From Candidatus Cloacimonadota bacterium (GTDB taxonomy: Bacteria > Cloacimonadota > Cloacimonadia > Cloacimonadales > WRIO01): a DNA stretch of 10,412 nucleotides. A model generated the notes under the pieces. That model worked only from the letters and a program-made list of their open reading frames with translations. It ran no database searches and was not told the DNA's origin. Shown one piece after another: positions 1 through 6,734 of this stretch (positions within the stretch are counted from its first letter, which is position 1; every line of letters starts with the position of its first letter). The stretch lies in assembly GCA_023230175.1 (NCBI GenBank), contig JALNXV010000097.1:1-10412 (forward strand), read 5' to 3'. Both the position numbers and the translations under genes were made by a program.

Positions 1-150
1 TTCTAAAGCAAAGACAGAAAAAATCTTATCAGAATCTATATCCTTAGCAAAATACTGAGTAGCGTCTTGTGAAGCAACAGATATTACATCATTTGCAGTT
101 AAGGGACTAAAACAAATCAACAATATTAAAAAATAAAGAATACATCTCAT
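1..150 (-). CDS. Secreted protein, N-terminal part only (cut by window edge)
   Basis: A reading frame opens with ATG at 148-150 and stays open for 50 codons to the left edge. It begins MRCILYFLILLICFSPLTAN, a clear signal peptide: short basic start, hydrophobic core, and a likely cleavage near LTA-ND. The mature part begins DVISVASQDATQYFAKDI, which resembles the start of periplasmic proteins of the CsgG/LpoB kind, but 30 mature residues are too few to assign a family. A GAGG ribosome binding site (around 155-158) overlaps the end of the upstream kinase gene, and only 11 nt separate the kinase stop from this ATG. The gene is therefore almost certainly co-transcribed with the kinase and may act with its extracytoplasmic part. 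That link is inference from position. Confidence 0.75.
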   Translation of the reverse strand, partial: MRCILYFLILLICFSPLTANDVISVASQDATQYFAKDIDSDKIFSVFALE

Positions 151-161
151 TATTTACCTCT

Positions 162-3100
162 TCATTTCAGCAATATCACTCTAAAACCGATATAATTATT
201 ACGAGTTGTTGGTTTAGCCGAACCTCTAAAGAAAGTCATTGCCTTTTCGCTTTCAAAGCACCATGCACCACCTCTTACGACTTTTAACTCACCAATTTTT
301 GGACCCATTGGGTTATCATTTTCGCTATTTTTATAATAGTCTTTATCATACCAATCAAAGCACCATTCCAAGATATTACCACTCATTTCATATATTCCCA
401 TTTCATTGGGTTTAAATGATTTTACGGGAAATACAGAATGCCACCTTGAATCATTTTGGTCTATGAGGTAATTCATATTTGTTTTATCAGCTTTATCTCC
501 GTTACTAAAAAGCATATTTTTGCCTTTTGCTCTGGCAGCAAACTCCCATTCAGCTTCGGTCGGCAATCTACCGTCCATCCATTCAGCAAAGCGTTGTGCT
601 CCGTACCAATTTACCTCATAAACAGGAAAATTTTTATAAGGTTCATTTACAAAATACTTTCCCTTATTGTAACTTATTCTTGAATATTGTGTATCAATTT
701 TTGCCCAAGTAACACCTTTTTCAAATTGATTACCTTGACTGTTTAAAAATTCACAAAACAATTCATTAGTTACCGTTATATCTGATATCTTATAGCTATT
801 AAGTTCAACATTATGAGGAGTATGGAATGCTGAATAATTCTTGTTTCTAAAATCACCCATCAAAAAGGAACCACTTCTTATAAAAATCCAGTTAATCTTA
901 AGTTTTTTATTGATAATTTTATCTACTTTTATATATAGTTTTTTATATTTATTTTCTGAGTAATATTTATTTATTTCTTTAGTAATTAGATAAATAGGTT
1001 CATATTCATTTCTTTTTTTATGTATTTTAAGTTTCTCGTCAAGAAGACTTAAAACTTCTTTCTTTTTTAGATATAGGAAATCGTTATCTTTATATTCTTT
1101 TTCAAATTCAGATAAATAAAATAGAACATTTTCATTTTCCGGAGAGTACCAACGTTTATCTTTAATAGCAGTTTGAATCATTTCTTTTTTATTTTTGTCT
1201 AAAATCTTAGGAGGTTCAGTAATTTTTTCCGGTATTTCTTCAATGGTATCTTGGACAATATTTTTCATTTTCTTTAAGGAATTTTTATAAATCATTCTGA
1301 ATATCTGAACTAAAATAGCAGCCATAATCATAGTAACAATAAAATTTATTAGATATTTGTATTTATGTTTCTTATAAATAATAACTTGAGTTTTCTCCAA
1401 GTTTTCTAGATTATTGTCATTGAGCAACTGTTGAATTTTCTCATAGTTAGTAGGAGTGGTGGCATTATTATTAGTAATTTGCCTAATATTAGGTAAAGTT
1501 AAAAGCGGAGTATAATCATCAATAGAATTATTATTATCTAAATCAATTGTTTGTAACGATTGAGCTTTACGTATAGATTTTAAATCTGATATCTTATTAT
1601 TAGCTATATTAAGGTGTTTCAAGTTTTCATTAATTCTAAGTCGTGATATATTTGTATGGGATAGATTTAAGATTTTTAAATTATGCAAAACCGGTAGAGT
1701 ATTTACAATTAAGCTGTCAGAATTACTTAAATCAAGGGATTTTAATTTCTTATATTGGGAAAGATTATTTAAATCAAGGTTTTGTTTAAAACGTCTTAGA
1801 CTTAAGGATTGTATATTTTTTGGCAGATAATTAATTAAGCTATCAGGCGTATCAGGAGAAAAGCCAATATGTAATCTTTTATTCTTCAATTTCTTTAATT
1901 TTAAGGGTTCAATACTATCAACTCGGAGAAAATCAAGTTTATTTGATATCTTACCTTTCCCATTATAATGAAGACCTTTAAGTTTTCTATTAACAAATAT
2001 TTTATTTTCATTTAGGTCAATACGAATATTTTTTTGATTATTATAGCTCATTTCATAAGCTGTTAAGTCTTTATTATCAACAAAGGAGATAACATCATCT
2101 TTTTTCAGTTTTACTGACAAAGGGGCTTCTCCCTGATAATGGGTATTTACATAGATTGCAAAAGGAGGTGCATCTATATTAATTTCTTTTTCTAAATTAT
2201 TCTCTAATTTTTTAACAGACAAGAAAAAGGGAAGTATCAACAATAGAGCTAAGAGACTTATCCACAAATATCTAATATCTTTTTTAAAATCCTCTGAAAG
2301 GTTTTTAAAAGGCATCTTATGAAAAATATATTTAATAATAGTTTTATAGATGATATTATTTGTCTCTTCAGTTATATTTAAATCTTCTATTATTTCTTGA
2401 AAACTCTTATATCTATCTTCAACGAAATAAGATATACATCTTTTAATAATTTTATCAATATCATTTTTACTTTTTATTAGACGAACCGGTATTTTATAGT
2501 CAGGTTTACCATCTTCATCTAATCCAAAAGGATATTTATCATAAAAAATCTCATACAGGATAATGCCAAAAGCAAAAATATCTCTTTGTGCGAAGCTCAC
2601 ATCCTCTGAATTACCCTCAGGAGAAAGATATGACAAGGTAGCTTCAAATTCAATATTACTTTCTTCAGTTAGTTTTGTTGCTGCTGAACCAAAATCAGTC
2701 AAAAATAGTTGCTTATCATTTGTAATAAGAATATTTTCCGGCTTAAGATCTAAGTGTTCTACTCTATTTAAATGTATATATAATAAAACATCTGCAAGCT
2801 GTTTAGTTAAGTCTAATGCCTTTTTATATGGAATTTTGTGTTGTATGAGTTCCAATAGAGTTTTACCGTCTATATAGTCAAGTACCAAGAAAACATATTC
2901 ATCTTCAATCAACTCATCAAAAATGGGTAAACTATTATGATTTAAGTCTTTCAAGAGTTTTGCTTCTTGTCTTATCTCACTTAATGAATTAAAAACTTCT
3001 ACATATTTTCCATAAATCTTAATAGTTTTAAATTTATCATAAACTTTATCATAGGCTTTATAGGTTGCTGCATAATCATTTACTGAAATAGTTTCAATGA

Positions 3101-3218
3101 TTTCAAACCGATTTGACAACACATCATTTTGTTGAAATTCTATTGACAATGTTTGATTGATATCTTTTGTTTTTTTGACAGTTTTAAATTTTCTTAAAGT
3201 TTTTTTAGACAACATCAC
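162..3218 (-). CDS. Membrane Ser/Thr protein kinase with PEGA-like, leucine-rich-repeat and SUMF1 (FGE-like) domains
   Basis: 1018 residues. A Hanks-type kinase domain lies at about 35-285. It keeps the ATP lysine (TIKIY, K67), the alpha-C glutamate E85, HLDLKPEN (catalytic D157, N162), DFG (175-177), SPE (199-201) and the alpha-F aspartate D213. The glycine-rich loop is degenerate (ISVNDYA, no GxGxxG) and HRD reads HLD. A membrane span at about 317-335 leads to a PEGA-like segment (about 345-405) and about five leucine-rich repeats (about 468-585). A second span (about 622-644) leads to a charged helical linker and a C-terminal SUMF1/FGE-like domain (about 777-1018) with GRLPTEAEWEFAAR, MSGNILEW, VVRGGAW and a final GFR. 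Two spans imply that kinase and SUMF1 are both cytoplasmic and the LRR extracytoplasmic. The SUMF1 domain lacks the usual catalytic cysteine pair (A993 at the second site), so a binding role is likelier than formylglycine formation. The start is GTG at 3218 or ATG at 3215, both downstream of GGG. A terminator upstream suggests its own promoter. Confidence 0.93.
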   Translation of the reverse strand: MMLSKKTLRKFKTVKKTKDINQTLSIEFQQNDVLSNRFEIIETISVNDYAATYKAYDKVYDKFKTIKIYGKYVEVFNSLSEIRQEAKLLKDLNHNSLPIFDELIEDEYVFLVLDYIDGKTLLELIQHKIPYKKALDLTKQLADVLLYIHLNRVEHLDLKPENILITNDKQLFLTDFGSAATKLTEESNIEFEATLSYLSPEGNSEDVSFAQRDIFAFGIILYEIFYDKYPFGLDEDGKPDYKIPVRLIKSKNDIDKIIKRCISYFVEDRYKSFQEIIEDLNITEETNNIIYKTIIKYIFHKMPFKNLSEDFKKDIRYLWISLLALLLILPFFLSVKKLENNLEKEINIDAPPFAIYVNTHYQGEAPLSVKLKKDDVISFVDNKDLTAYEMSYNNQKNIRIDLNENKIFVNRKLKGLHYNGKGKISNKLDFLRVDSIEPLKLKKLKNKRLHIGFSPDTPDSLINYLPKNIQSLSLRRFKQNLDLNNLSQYKKLKSLDLSNSDSLIVNTLPVLHNLKILNLSHTNISRLRINENLKHLNIANNKISDLKSIRKAQSLQTIDLDNNNSIDDYTPLLTLPNIRQITNNNATTPTNYEKIQQLLNDNNLENLEKTQVIIYKKHKYKYLINFIVTMIMAAILVQIFRMIYKNSLKKMKNIVQDTIEEIPEKITEPPKILDKNKKEMIQTAIKDKRWYSPENENVLFYLSEFEKEYKDNDFLYLKKKEVLSLLDEKLKIHKKRNEYEPIYLITKEINKYYSENKYKKLYIKVDKIINKKLKINWIFIRSGSFLMGDFRNKNYSAFHTPHNVELNSYKISDITVTNELFCEFLNSQGNQFEKGVTWAKIDTQYSRISYNKGKYFVNEPYKNFPVYEVNWYGAQRFAEWMDGRLPTEAEWEFAARAKGKNMLFSNGDKADKTNMNYLIDQNDSRWHSVFPVKSFKPNEMGIYEMSGNILEWCFDWYDKDYYKNSENDNPMGPKIGELKVVRGGAWCFESEKAMTFFRGSAKPTTRNNYIGFRVILLK

Positions 3219-3245
3219 TTTTACCCATAAAATCGTAACTCTTTA

Positions 3246-3274
3246 ATATTCAATAAGAAATATATAAAAATCAA
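3246..3274 (-). promoter_or_regulatory. Possible promoter for the kinase gene (weak)
   Basis: Reading leftward, TTGATT (3274-3269), a 17-nt spacer and GAATAT (3251-3246) give a poor sigma70-like match about 30 nt before the kinase start. The -35 part overlaps the T-run of the preceding terminator. The terminator implies that a promoter is needed here, but the sequence match alone is weak in such AT-rich DNA. Confidence 0.25.
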
Positions 3275-3275
3275 A

Positions 3276-3295
3276 AAGGGGTTATATAACCCCTT
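3276..3295 (-). terminator. Rho-independent terminator of the udk operon
   Basis: A perfect 20-nt palindrome has arms AAGGGGTTAT and ATAACCCCTT. Read leftward, it is followed by TTTTTGATTTTTA. It lies just after the stop of the GAF/GGDEF gene (3310), so it ends the leftward udk operon and separates it from the kinase gene. In RNA the core is the GGGG/CCCC stem, and the inner TTATATAA partly pairs or forms the loop. Confidence 0.85.
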
Positions 3296-3309
3296 AGATA
3301 TAAAATTTA

Positions 3310-4284
3310 TTAAGGTGAAACCATTATGCACAGGCAATCTTCATTTATTCGCAAGGATTCTGTAGCACATTCCAAAGATTCTCGCAGTAATGTATCAAAG
3401 TTAAAATCTTTATTATCGGTTCCGGAAACTCCCCAATGAAGGTACAATTTATCAACTTCGGAAATATTTTTAAACTTTTCATTCATACGTTCTATCACTG
3501 CTTTAGCATAAATTGCAGCTGTTTCAGGAAAAAGAACTGCAATAGTATCGGGGTACAATACACCTGCAATATCAGATAATCTTAATTCTTCTTTAATAAT
3601 TTTTGCTATGCTTTGAATTATTACCGGCACTTTATGATTACCTACAGTACTAACTAACTCTTCAAATTTCCCAATTTTTAAGATTCCAATTGAAGCGGAA
3701 TGGTCATATCTTTGTAAATGGTCAATCATAGTTTGGCATCTTTTTCTAAAAGCTCTATGGTTTAAGAGACCGGTAATAGACTCGTGTTCATTGATTATTG
3801 AAATCTCATGCTCAAGGTGATAGATTTGAGTTATCATATTCATTAAAGACCCACAAATAGTAAGTTTATTGATTTCCTCTTGTGTAAACAATTCTTTTTC
3901 TTTATCGATATGTAGAAAACCATGTATCTCAGTCTTCCATCTTAAAGGGAAAATAAATAAATCAAATACATTTTTCTCTAAAGCAAAATCCTTTGATTGA
4001 GTTCTGACATAGCTAACTGTTTGATTCGCCCATAGATTTGAAAACTCTTTGAAAATCTTATCATCGGGGAAAAAGGTTTTATTTTTCACAAAGGAATGAG
4101 ACAAATTTCTATGATTTTTAATGATATATTCTTGATTTTGTTTGCTTTTTAAGACGATTGCGAGTGTTGCAAAATCAACAGTTGCCTCAATAATCTTAAT
4201 TACATGGCTATAACATTCTTCAGCCGTTCTAATATTTGGAATCTCAACCAAAACTTTTTCGACAGCTTCTGAAAAGGCTTTCAT
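3310..4284 (-). CDS. GAF domain protein with degenerate GGDEF domain
   Basis: 324 residues with no signal peptide or membrane span, so probably cytoplasmic. Residues about 10-155 look like a GAF sensor domain (for example FPLRWKTEIHGFLHID at 112-127). A helical linker at about 155-167 leads to a GGDEF-fold domain (about 168-320) recognisable from SITGLLNHRAF (169-179), the counterpart of the family's D-x-LTGLxNRR. The signature loop that should read GGDEF is replaced by YPDTI in GVLYPDTIAVLFPE (241-254), and the metal and substrate positions around LKIGKFEEL are also altered. It is therefore very unlikely to make cyclic di-GMP; a ligand-sensing or protein-binding role is inferred. The ATG at 4284 has a perfect AGGAGG four nt upstream. 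It follows the DUF4139 gene by 19 nt and is the last gene before the terminator at 3276-3295. Confidence 0.85.
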   Translation of the reverse strand: MKAFSEAVEKVLVEIPNIRTAEECYSHVIKIIEATVDFATLAIVLKSKQNQEYIIKNHRNLSHSFVKNKTFFPDDKIFKEFSNLWANQTVSYVRTQSKDFALEKNVFDLFIFPLRWKTEIHGFLHIDKEKELFTQEEINKLTICGSLMNMITQIYHLEHEISIINEHESITGLLNHRAFRKRCQTMIDHLQRYDHSASIGILKIGKFEELVSTVGNHKVPVIIQSIAKIIKEELRLSDIAGVLYPDTIAVLFPETAAIYAKAVIERMNEKFKNISEVDKLYLHWGVSGTDNKDFNFDTLLRESLECATESLRINEDCLCIMVSP

Positions 4285-4288
4285 AATT

Positions 4289-4294
4289 CCTCCT
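4289..4294 (-). promoter_or_regulatory. Ribosome binding site of the GAF/GGDEF gene
   Basis: AGGAGG (leftward), four nt before the ATG at 4282-4284. It is the strongest Shine-Dalgarno in the window and fixes this start. It lies in the 19-nt gap after the DUF4139 stop codon, so the gene can be translated independently of its upstream neighbour. Confidence 0.8.
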
Positions 4295-4304
4295 AATTAC
4301 TCGG

Positions 4305-5645
4305 TTAATGTGTTATTCTCTCAGTAAAGGTAAATGTTTTGGTTTCTGATGGAGCTAAGTTAACATCAAATGAATAAGTAAAAGCATCAATTTTATTAAC
4401 TAAAATACTTGCATTCATTATCTCATAATTTCTATATCTTGCACCGGCATACACAACGACAGTAGCTGCATCGCTTTTATTATTTGAAATCTTAACTTCA
4501 TATATAGTTTCTGTTACGCTACCAAATCTTTCAGAAGAAACAACAGTAGTTTTAGGAACTAAATCAAAAGCTGTACCTATTTTGAGCTTAATCTCTTCAT
4601 TTATTGAGGTATGATTTATAGAATTAACTCCGACAAATTGTGCTGTATGATCACTTTCGTCAATCTCATAAAAATTCACATTACCTTTTGGAAGAGGAAC
4701 TCCTAATCCATCCTCTTTTGAATTTTTAAAACTAATTAATACATCAACTTCAGATTGTGAAACTCGATATTGGTAAATTCGTTTATATGTAGCAGTTTTA
4801 GTAGGATATAAAGCTAATTGTTTTTCTTGATTATTATCAATATCTGCCTTCTGGTCTAAAGTATATAACCTATAATCAGAAAACTCTTTTTCTTCAAAAG
4901 TAGGAGCTGCGTCCAAATTTTCTTCATTAGCTACCACTCTAAATGATTGCTTAGATCTTTTTATAGAAGAGGTATATGTTTGTACACTACCTGCAATGAG
5001 TTTCAATTTTATATCTTCAAAATCTTTACCTGAATAATTATTGATTGTAACCCACGAATTTAAATCCAAATCATTCTTATTTAAAGTTATATTATAGGTA
5101 GCTCGCCATTGTAATCCACTGGTAAGATAAGCTAATTCAACAGGATAAGTACCATCATTTTGTGCAGAAATTTCCCATCTTAAAGTTGGTTTTATATAAA
5201 AATCAGTTGGCATTTCAGATAGATAAATATTTTGCACTTTAGGAGTACTAATCATATTAAACTCATTGGTAGATTCGGTTAATAAACCATAATTAGATGA
5301 GTCATAAAACATTAAGAGTCCTTCATAAAGTTCATTATTCGATGTAATAAGTCTAACGCTCTTGCCAATATATTTCCTAATCATCTTAGCTGAACTTGCA
5401 AAATCATACTCATAATTTTGAGAAAATAACATTACATTATTATCTTTAGATTCAAAGATAACACTTTCTGTAACGATTTGTGTAGGAATATTTTCAAATG
5501 CATAGAAATGAATACCTTTTTTTAAATCTAATTCAAAATTGGTTTTATATAATGCCTGATTATCATTATATATAGTTAAAAAATTATCTGCAAATAAAAT
5601 ACTAAAGCAAAACACTATTAACGTAACAATTAAAATTTTTCTCAT
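4305..5645 (-). CDS. DUF4139 domain-containing secreted or periplasmic protein
   Basis: 446 residues with an N-terminal signal peptide (MRKILIVTLIVFCFSILFAD, cleavage near FA-DN). The early segment FLTIYNDNQALYKTNFELDL matches the usual N-terminal beta region of this family. KMIRKYIGKSVRLITSNNELYEGLLMFYD (about 88-114) resembles the small SH3-like insert often seen there. The DUF4139 core follows from about 165 to the C-terminus, with LAYLTSGLQWRATYNITL (171-188), SWVTINNYSGKDFEDIKLKL and LIAG, and a late FDLVPKTTVV. The family is exported and widespread, but its function is not established. The ATG at 5645 overlaps the udk stop by 1 nt (TAATG), and its AAGGAG site lies inside the udk 3' end, so translation is probably coupled. 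No metal-binding or catalytic motif is visible. Confidence 0.88.
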   Translation of the reverse strand: MRKILIVTLIVFCFSILFADNFLTIYNDNQALYKTNFELDLKKGIHFYAFENIPTQIVTESVIFESKDNNVMLFSQNYEYDFASSAKMIRKYIGKSVRLITSNNELYEGLLMFYDSSNYGLLTESTNEFNMISTPKVQNIYLSEMPTDFYIKPTLRWEISAQNDGTYPVELAYLTSGLQWRATYNITLNKNDLDLNSWVTINNYSGKDFEDIKLKLIAGSVQTYTSSIKRSKQSFRVVANEENLDAAPTFEEKEFSDYRLYTLDQKADIDNNQEKQLALYPTKTATYKRIYQYRVSQSEVDVLISFKNSKEDGLGVPLPKGNVNFYEIDESDHTAQFVGVNSINHTSINEEIKLKIGTAFDLVPKTTVVSSERFGSVTETIYEVKISNNKSDAATVVVYAGARYRNYEIMNASILVNKIDAFTYSFDVNLAPSETKTFTFTERITH

Positions 5646-6271
5646 TATAACTCCTTATTTTGTTGTATTTGTTTAATTTGAGAGATTATCATATTTATTC
5701 CAATTTTATTAAATCCACCTTCGGGGATAATTACATCAGCAAATTTTTTACTCGGCTCGACAAATTCTATATGCATAGGCCTAACTGTGCTTGTATATTG
5801 TTCTATCACAGAGTCAAGTGACCGCCCACGTTCATTTATATCACGCCTAATCCTTCTAAGCAATCTTAAATCAGCATCAGTATCAACAAATATTTTTATA
5901 TCCATTAAATCTCGAAGTCTTTGATTTTCAAATATTAAAATCCCTTCTATCACTATAATATCAGTAGGTTTAATCAAATTTATATTTTCGGATCGACTAT
6001 GAGTTGTGAAATCATAAATAGGCATCTCTATCGGCAAACCATTCTTTAGATTGTAGATATGCTCAATCAATAAATCAAAATCAAAGGCATTAGGATGATC
6101 AAAATTAATATTTTTTCTTTCCTCAAAACTCATATCTTTAAAGTCTTTATAATAATTATCTTGAGGAATAATATTTATCTTTTTTTGAAAAGTATCTTCA
6201 ATCACATTAGTTATAGTAGTTTTACCGGAGCCTGTACCACCGGCAATACCTATTATCAAATTTTTCGACAT
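5645..6271 (-). CDS. udk: Uridine kinase
   Basis: 208 residues, the normal size for the family (about 205-215). It phosphorylates uridine or cytidine to UMP or CMP in pyrimidine salvage, using ATP or GTP, in the cytoplasm. Visible motifs are the P-loop GGTGSGKT (11-18), PQDNYYKDF (36-44) with the nucleoside-binding aspartate, INFDHPNAFDFDLL (55-68), PIYDFTTHSR (84-93), the Walker B-like IIVIEGILIF (105-114) and the lid region LRLLRRIRRDINERGRS (135-151), followed by RPMHIEFVEPSKKFADVIIPEGG. All expected key residues seem to be present. The ATG at 6271 has AGAGG about 7 nt upstream. It is the first gene of a three-gene leftward operon; pairing udk with an envelope protein and a GAF protein is not explained by pyrimidine salvage. 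Confidence 0.97.
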   Translation of the reverse strand: MSKNLIIGIAGGTGSGKTTITNVIEDTFQKKINIIPQDNYYKDFKDMSFEERKNINFDHPNAFDFDLLIEHIYNLKNGLPIEMPIYDFTTHSRSENINLIKPTDIIVIEGILIFENQRLRDLMDIKIFVDTDADLRLLRRIRRDINERGRSLDSVIEQYTSTVRPMHIEFVEPSKKFADVIIPEGGFNKIGINMIISQIKQIQQNKEL

Positions 6272-6288
6272 AATATACCTCTTTATAT

Positions 6289-6317
6289 ATAATCTAAATT
6301 AATTTCTAAAAAGTCAA
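6289..6317 (-). promoter_or_regulatory. Predicted promoter of the udk operon
   Basis: Reading leftward: TTGACT (6317-6312, five of six with TTGACA), a 17-nt spacer, then GATTAT (6294-6289, four of six with TATAAT). Transcription would start near 6282, leaving a leader of roughly 11 nt that contains the AGAGG ribosome binding site. The short leader leaves little room for leader-based control. Confidence 0.5.
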
Positions 6318-6490
6318 GCAATATTTTTAATATTTAATTTATTTCTTTAAATTAAAGCCTGCGATAGAACTTAAATACGTAAGCCAATACATTATCATAT
6401 ATTGTTTTAGAATTATATTATATCGTGATAATTCATATATATTTTTTTTAATAAACTGAGAAAAACCATTAATAAATTTTACAGATGAAA

Positions 6491-6538
6491 AACAGGGGAC
6501 CTCCAAGATGCTTTAAAGCATCTTGGAGGTCTCCTGTT
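6491..6538. repeat. 48-nt near-perfect palindrome (long hairpin)
   Basis: Two 24-nt arms (6491-6514 and 6515-6538) meet at a central TTTAAA. They pair at every position except 6497/6532, which is a G-T wobble when read as plus-strand RNA and an A-C mismatch on the other strand. The arms carry CAGGGGACCTCCAAGATGC, markedly richer in G and C than the DNA around them. No gene ends into it, and no proper T-run follows it (TTGCTTGATT to the right, and TTTTTCATCTG when read leftward). It could be a dispersed palindromic repeat of the REP or MITE kind, a hairpin RNA, or a protein-binding dyad. The single wobble change mildly favours a plus-strand RNA structure. Confidence 0.85.
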
Positions 6539-6554
6539 GCTTGATTGTAAGCAA
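6537..6554 (+). repeat. Small hairpin abutting the 48-nt palindrome
   Basis: TTGCTT (6537-6542) and AAGCAA (6549-6554) pair around a GATTGT loop. The first two bases also belong to the right arm of the larger palindrome, so the two structures touch and compete for a base pair or two. It may be part of the same element. It is short enough to arise by chance. Confidence 0.4.
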
Positions 6555-6577
6555 TATAAGCCTAACATACTGAAAAA

Positions 6578-6603
6578 TTATATTATTAGCAATACTAATA
6601 TAA
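6578..6603. repeat. AT-rich inverted repeat upstream of the regulator promoter
   Basis: TTATATTA (6578-6585) and TAATATAA (6596-6603) are exact inverted copies 10 nt apart. An alternative pairing is TATTAG (6584-6589) with CTAATA (6595-6600). It could be an operator for the winged-helix regulator encoded downstream, but AT-rich dyads are frequent by chance here. Confidence 0.3.
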
Positions 6604-6676
6604 AAAATCATTTACTTAGAAAAATCATATTCAACTTCGTCAATTAAAGAAAAAATCAAAATTTGTAAAAAAGAGA

Positions 6677-6705
6677 TTGACAACATTTTTAAATAAATTT
6701 ATTGT
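6677..6705 (+). promoter_or_regulatory. Predicted promoter of the TrmB-type regulator and exoprotein operon
   Basis: A perfect TTGACA -35 (6677-6682), a 17-nt spacer and TATTGT -10 (6700-6705, four of six). A start near 6712 would give a leader of about 28 nt before the ATG at 6740. A small dyad TTAT-TG-ATAA sits right after the -10 and could serve as an autoregulatory site (inference). Confidence 0.6.
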
Positions 6706-6726
6706 ACACTTATTGATAACAAATTT

Positions 6727-6734
6727 AAAGGTGG
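6727..6734 (+). promoter_or_regulatory. Ribosome binding site that decides the regulator start
   Basis: AAAGGTGG ends five nt before the ATG at 6740. The in-frame TTG at 6677 lies within the -35 box and has no ribosome binding site, so the ATG at 6740 is taken as the real start. Confidence 0.75.

Noticed and set aside
162..400. Variable region of a diversity-generating retroelement in the SUMF1/C-type-lectin-like C-terminus
   Set aside because: Such target genes often end in this fold, but no reverse transcriptase, template repeat or second copy of the 3' end is present in the window. The end of the gene also lacks an obvious cluster of AAC-type codons at exposed sites. The flanks would need checking.
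456..712. Two overlapping plus-strand open frames opposite the SUMF1 domain
   Set aside because: Antisense readings of a confidently identified domain, with no start signals of their own.
2563..2877. Open frame of 104 codons on the plus strand opposite the kinase domain
   Set aside because: It lies wholly opposite well-conserved kinase motifs, has no ribosome binding site or recognisable protein character, and its composition is that of an antisense reading.
6350..6480. Possible tRNA, riboswitch or small protein in the AT-rich stretch
   Set aside because: No cloverleaf, no known riboswitch core and no open frame with a ribosome binding site could be found by eye.
6491..6538. CRISPR repeat or transposon terminal repeat
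   Set aside because: Only one copy is present, with no spacers, no transposase gene and no target-site duplication that I can see. It is kept as a palindrome of unknown role.
6491..6554. Terminator for a gene on either strand
   Set aside because: No gene ends toward it from either side within the 468-bp gap, and neither flank has a continuous T-run.
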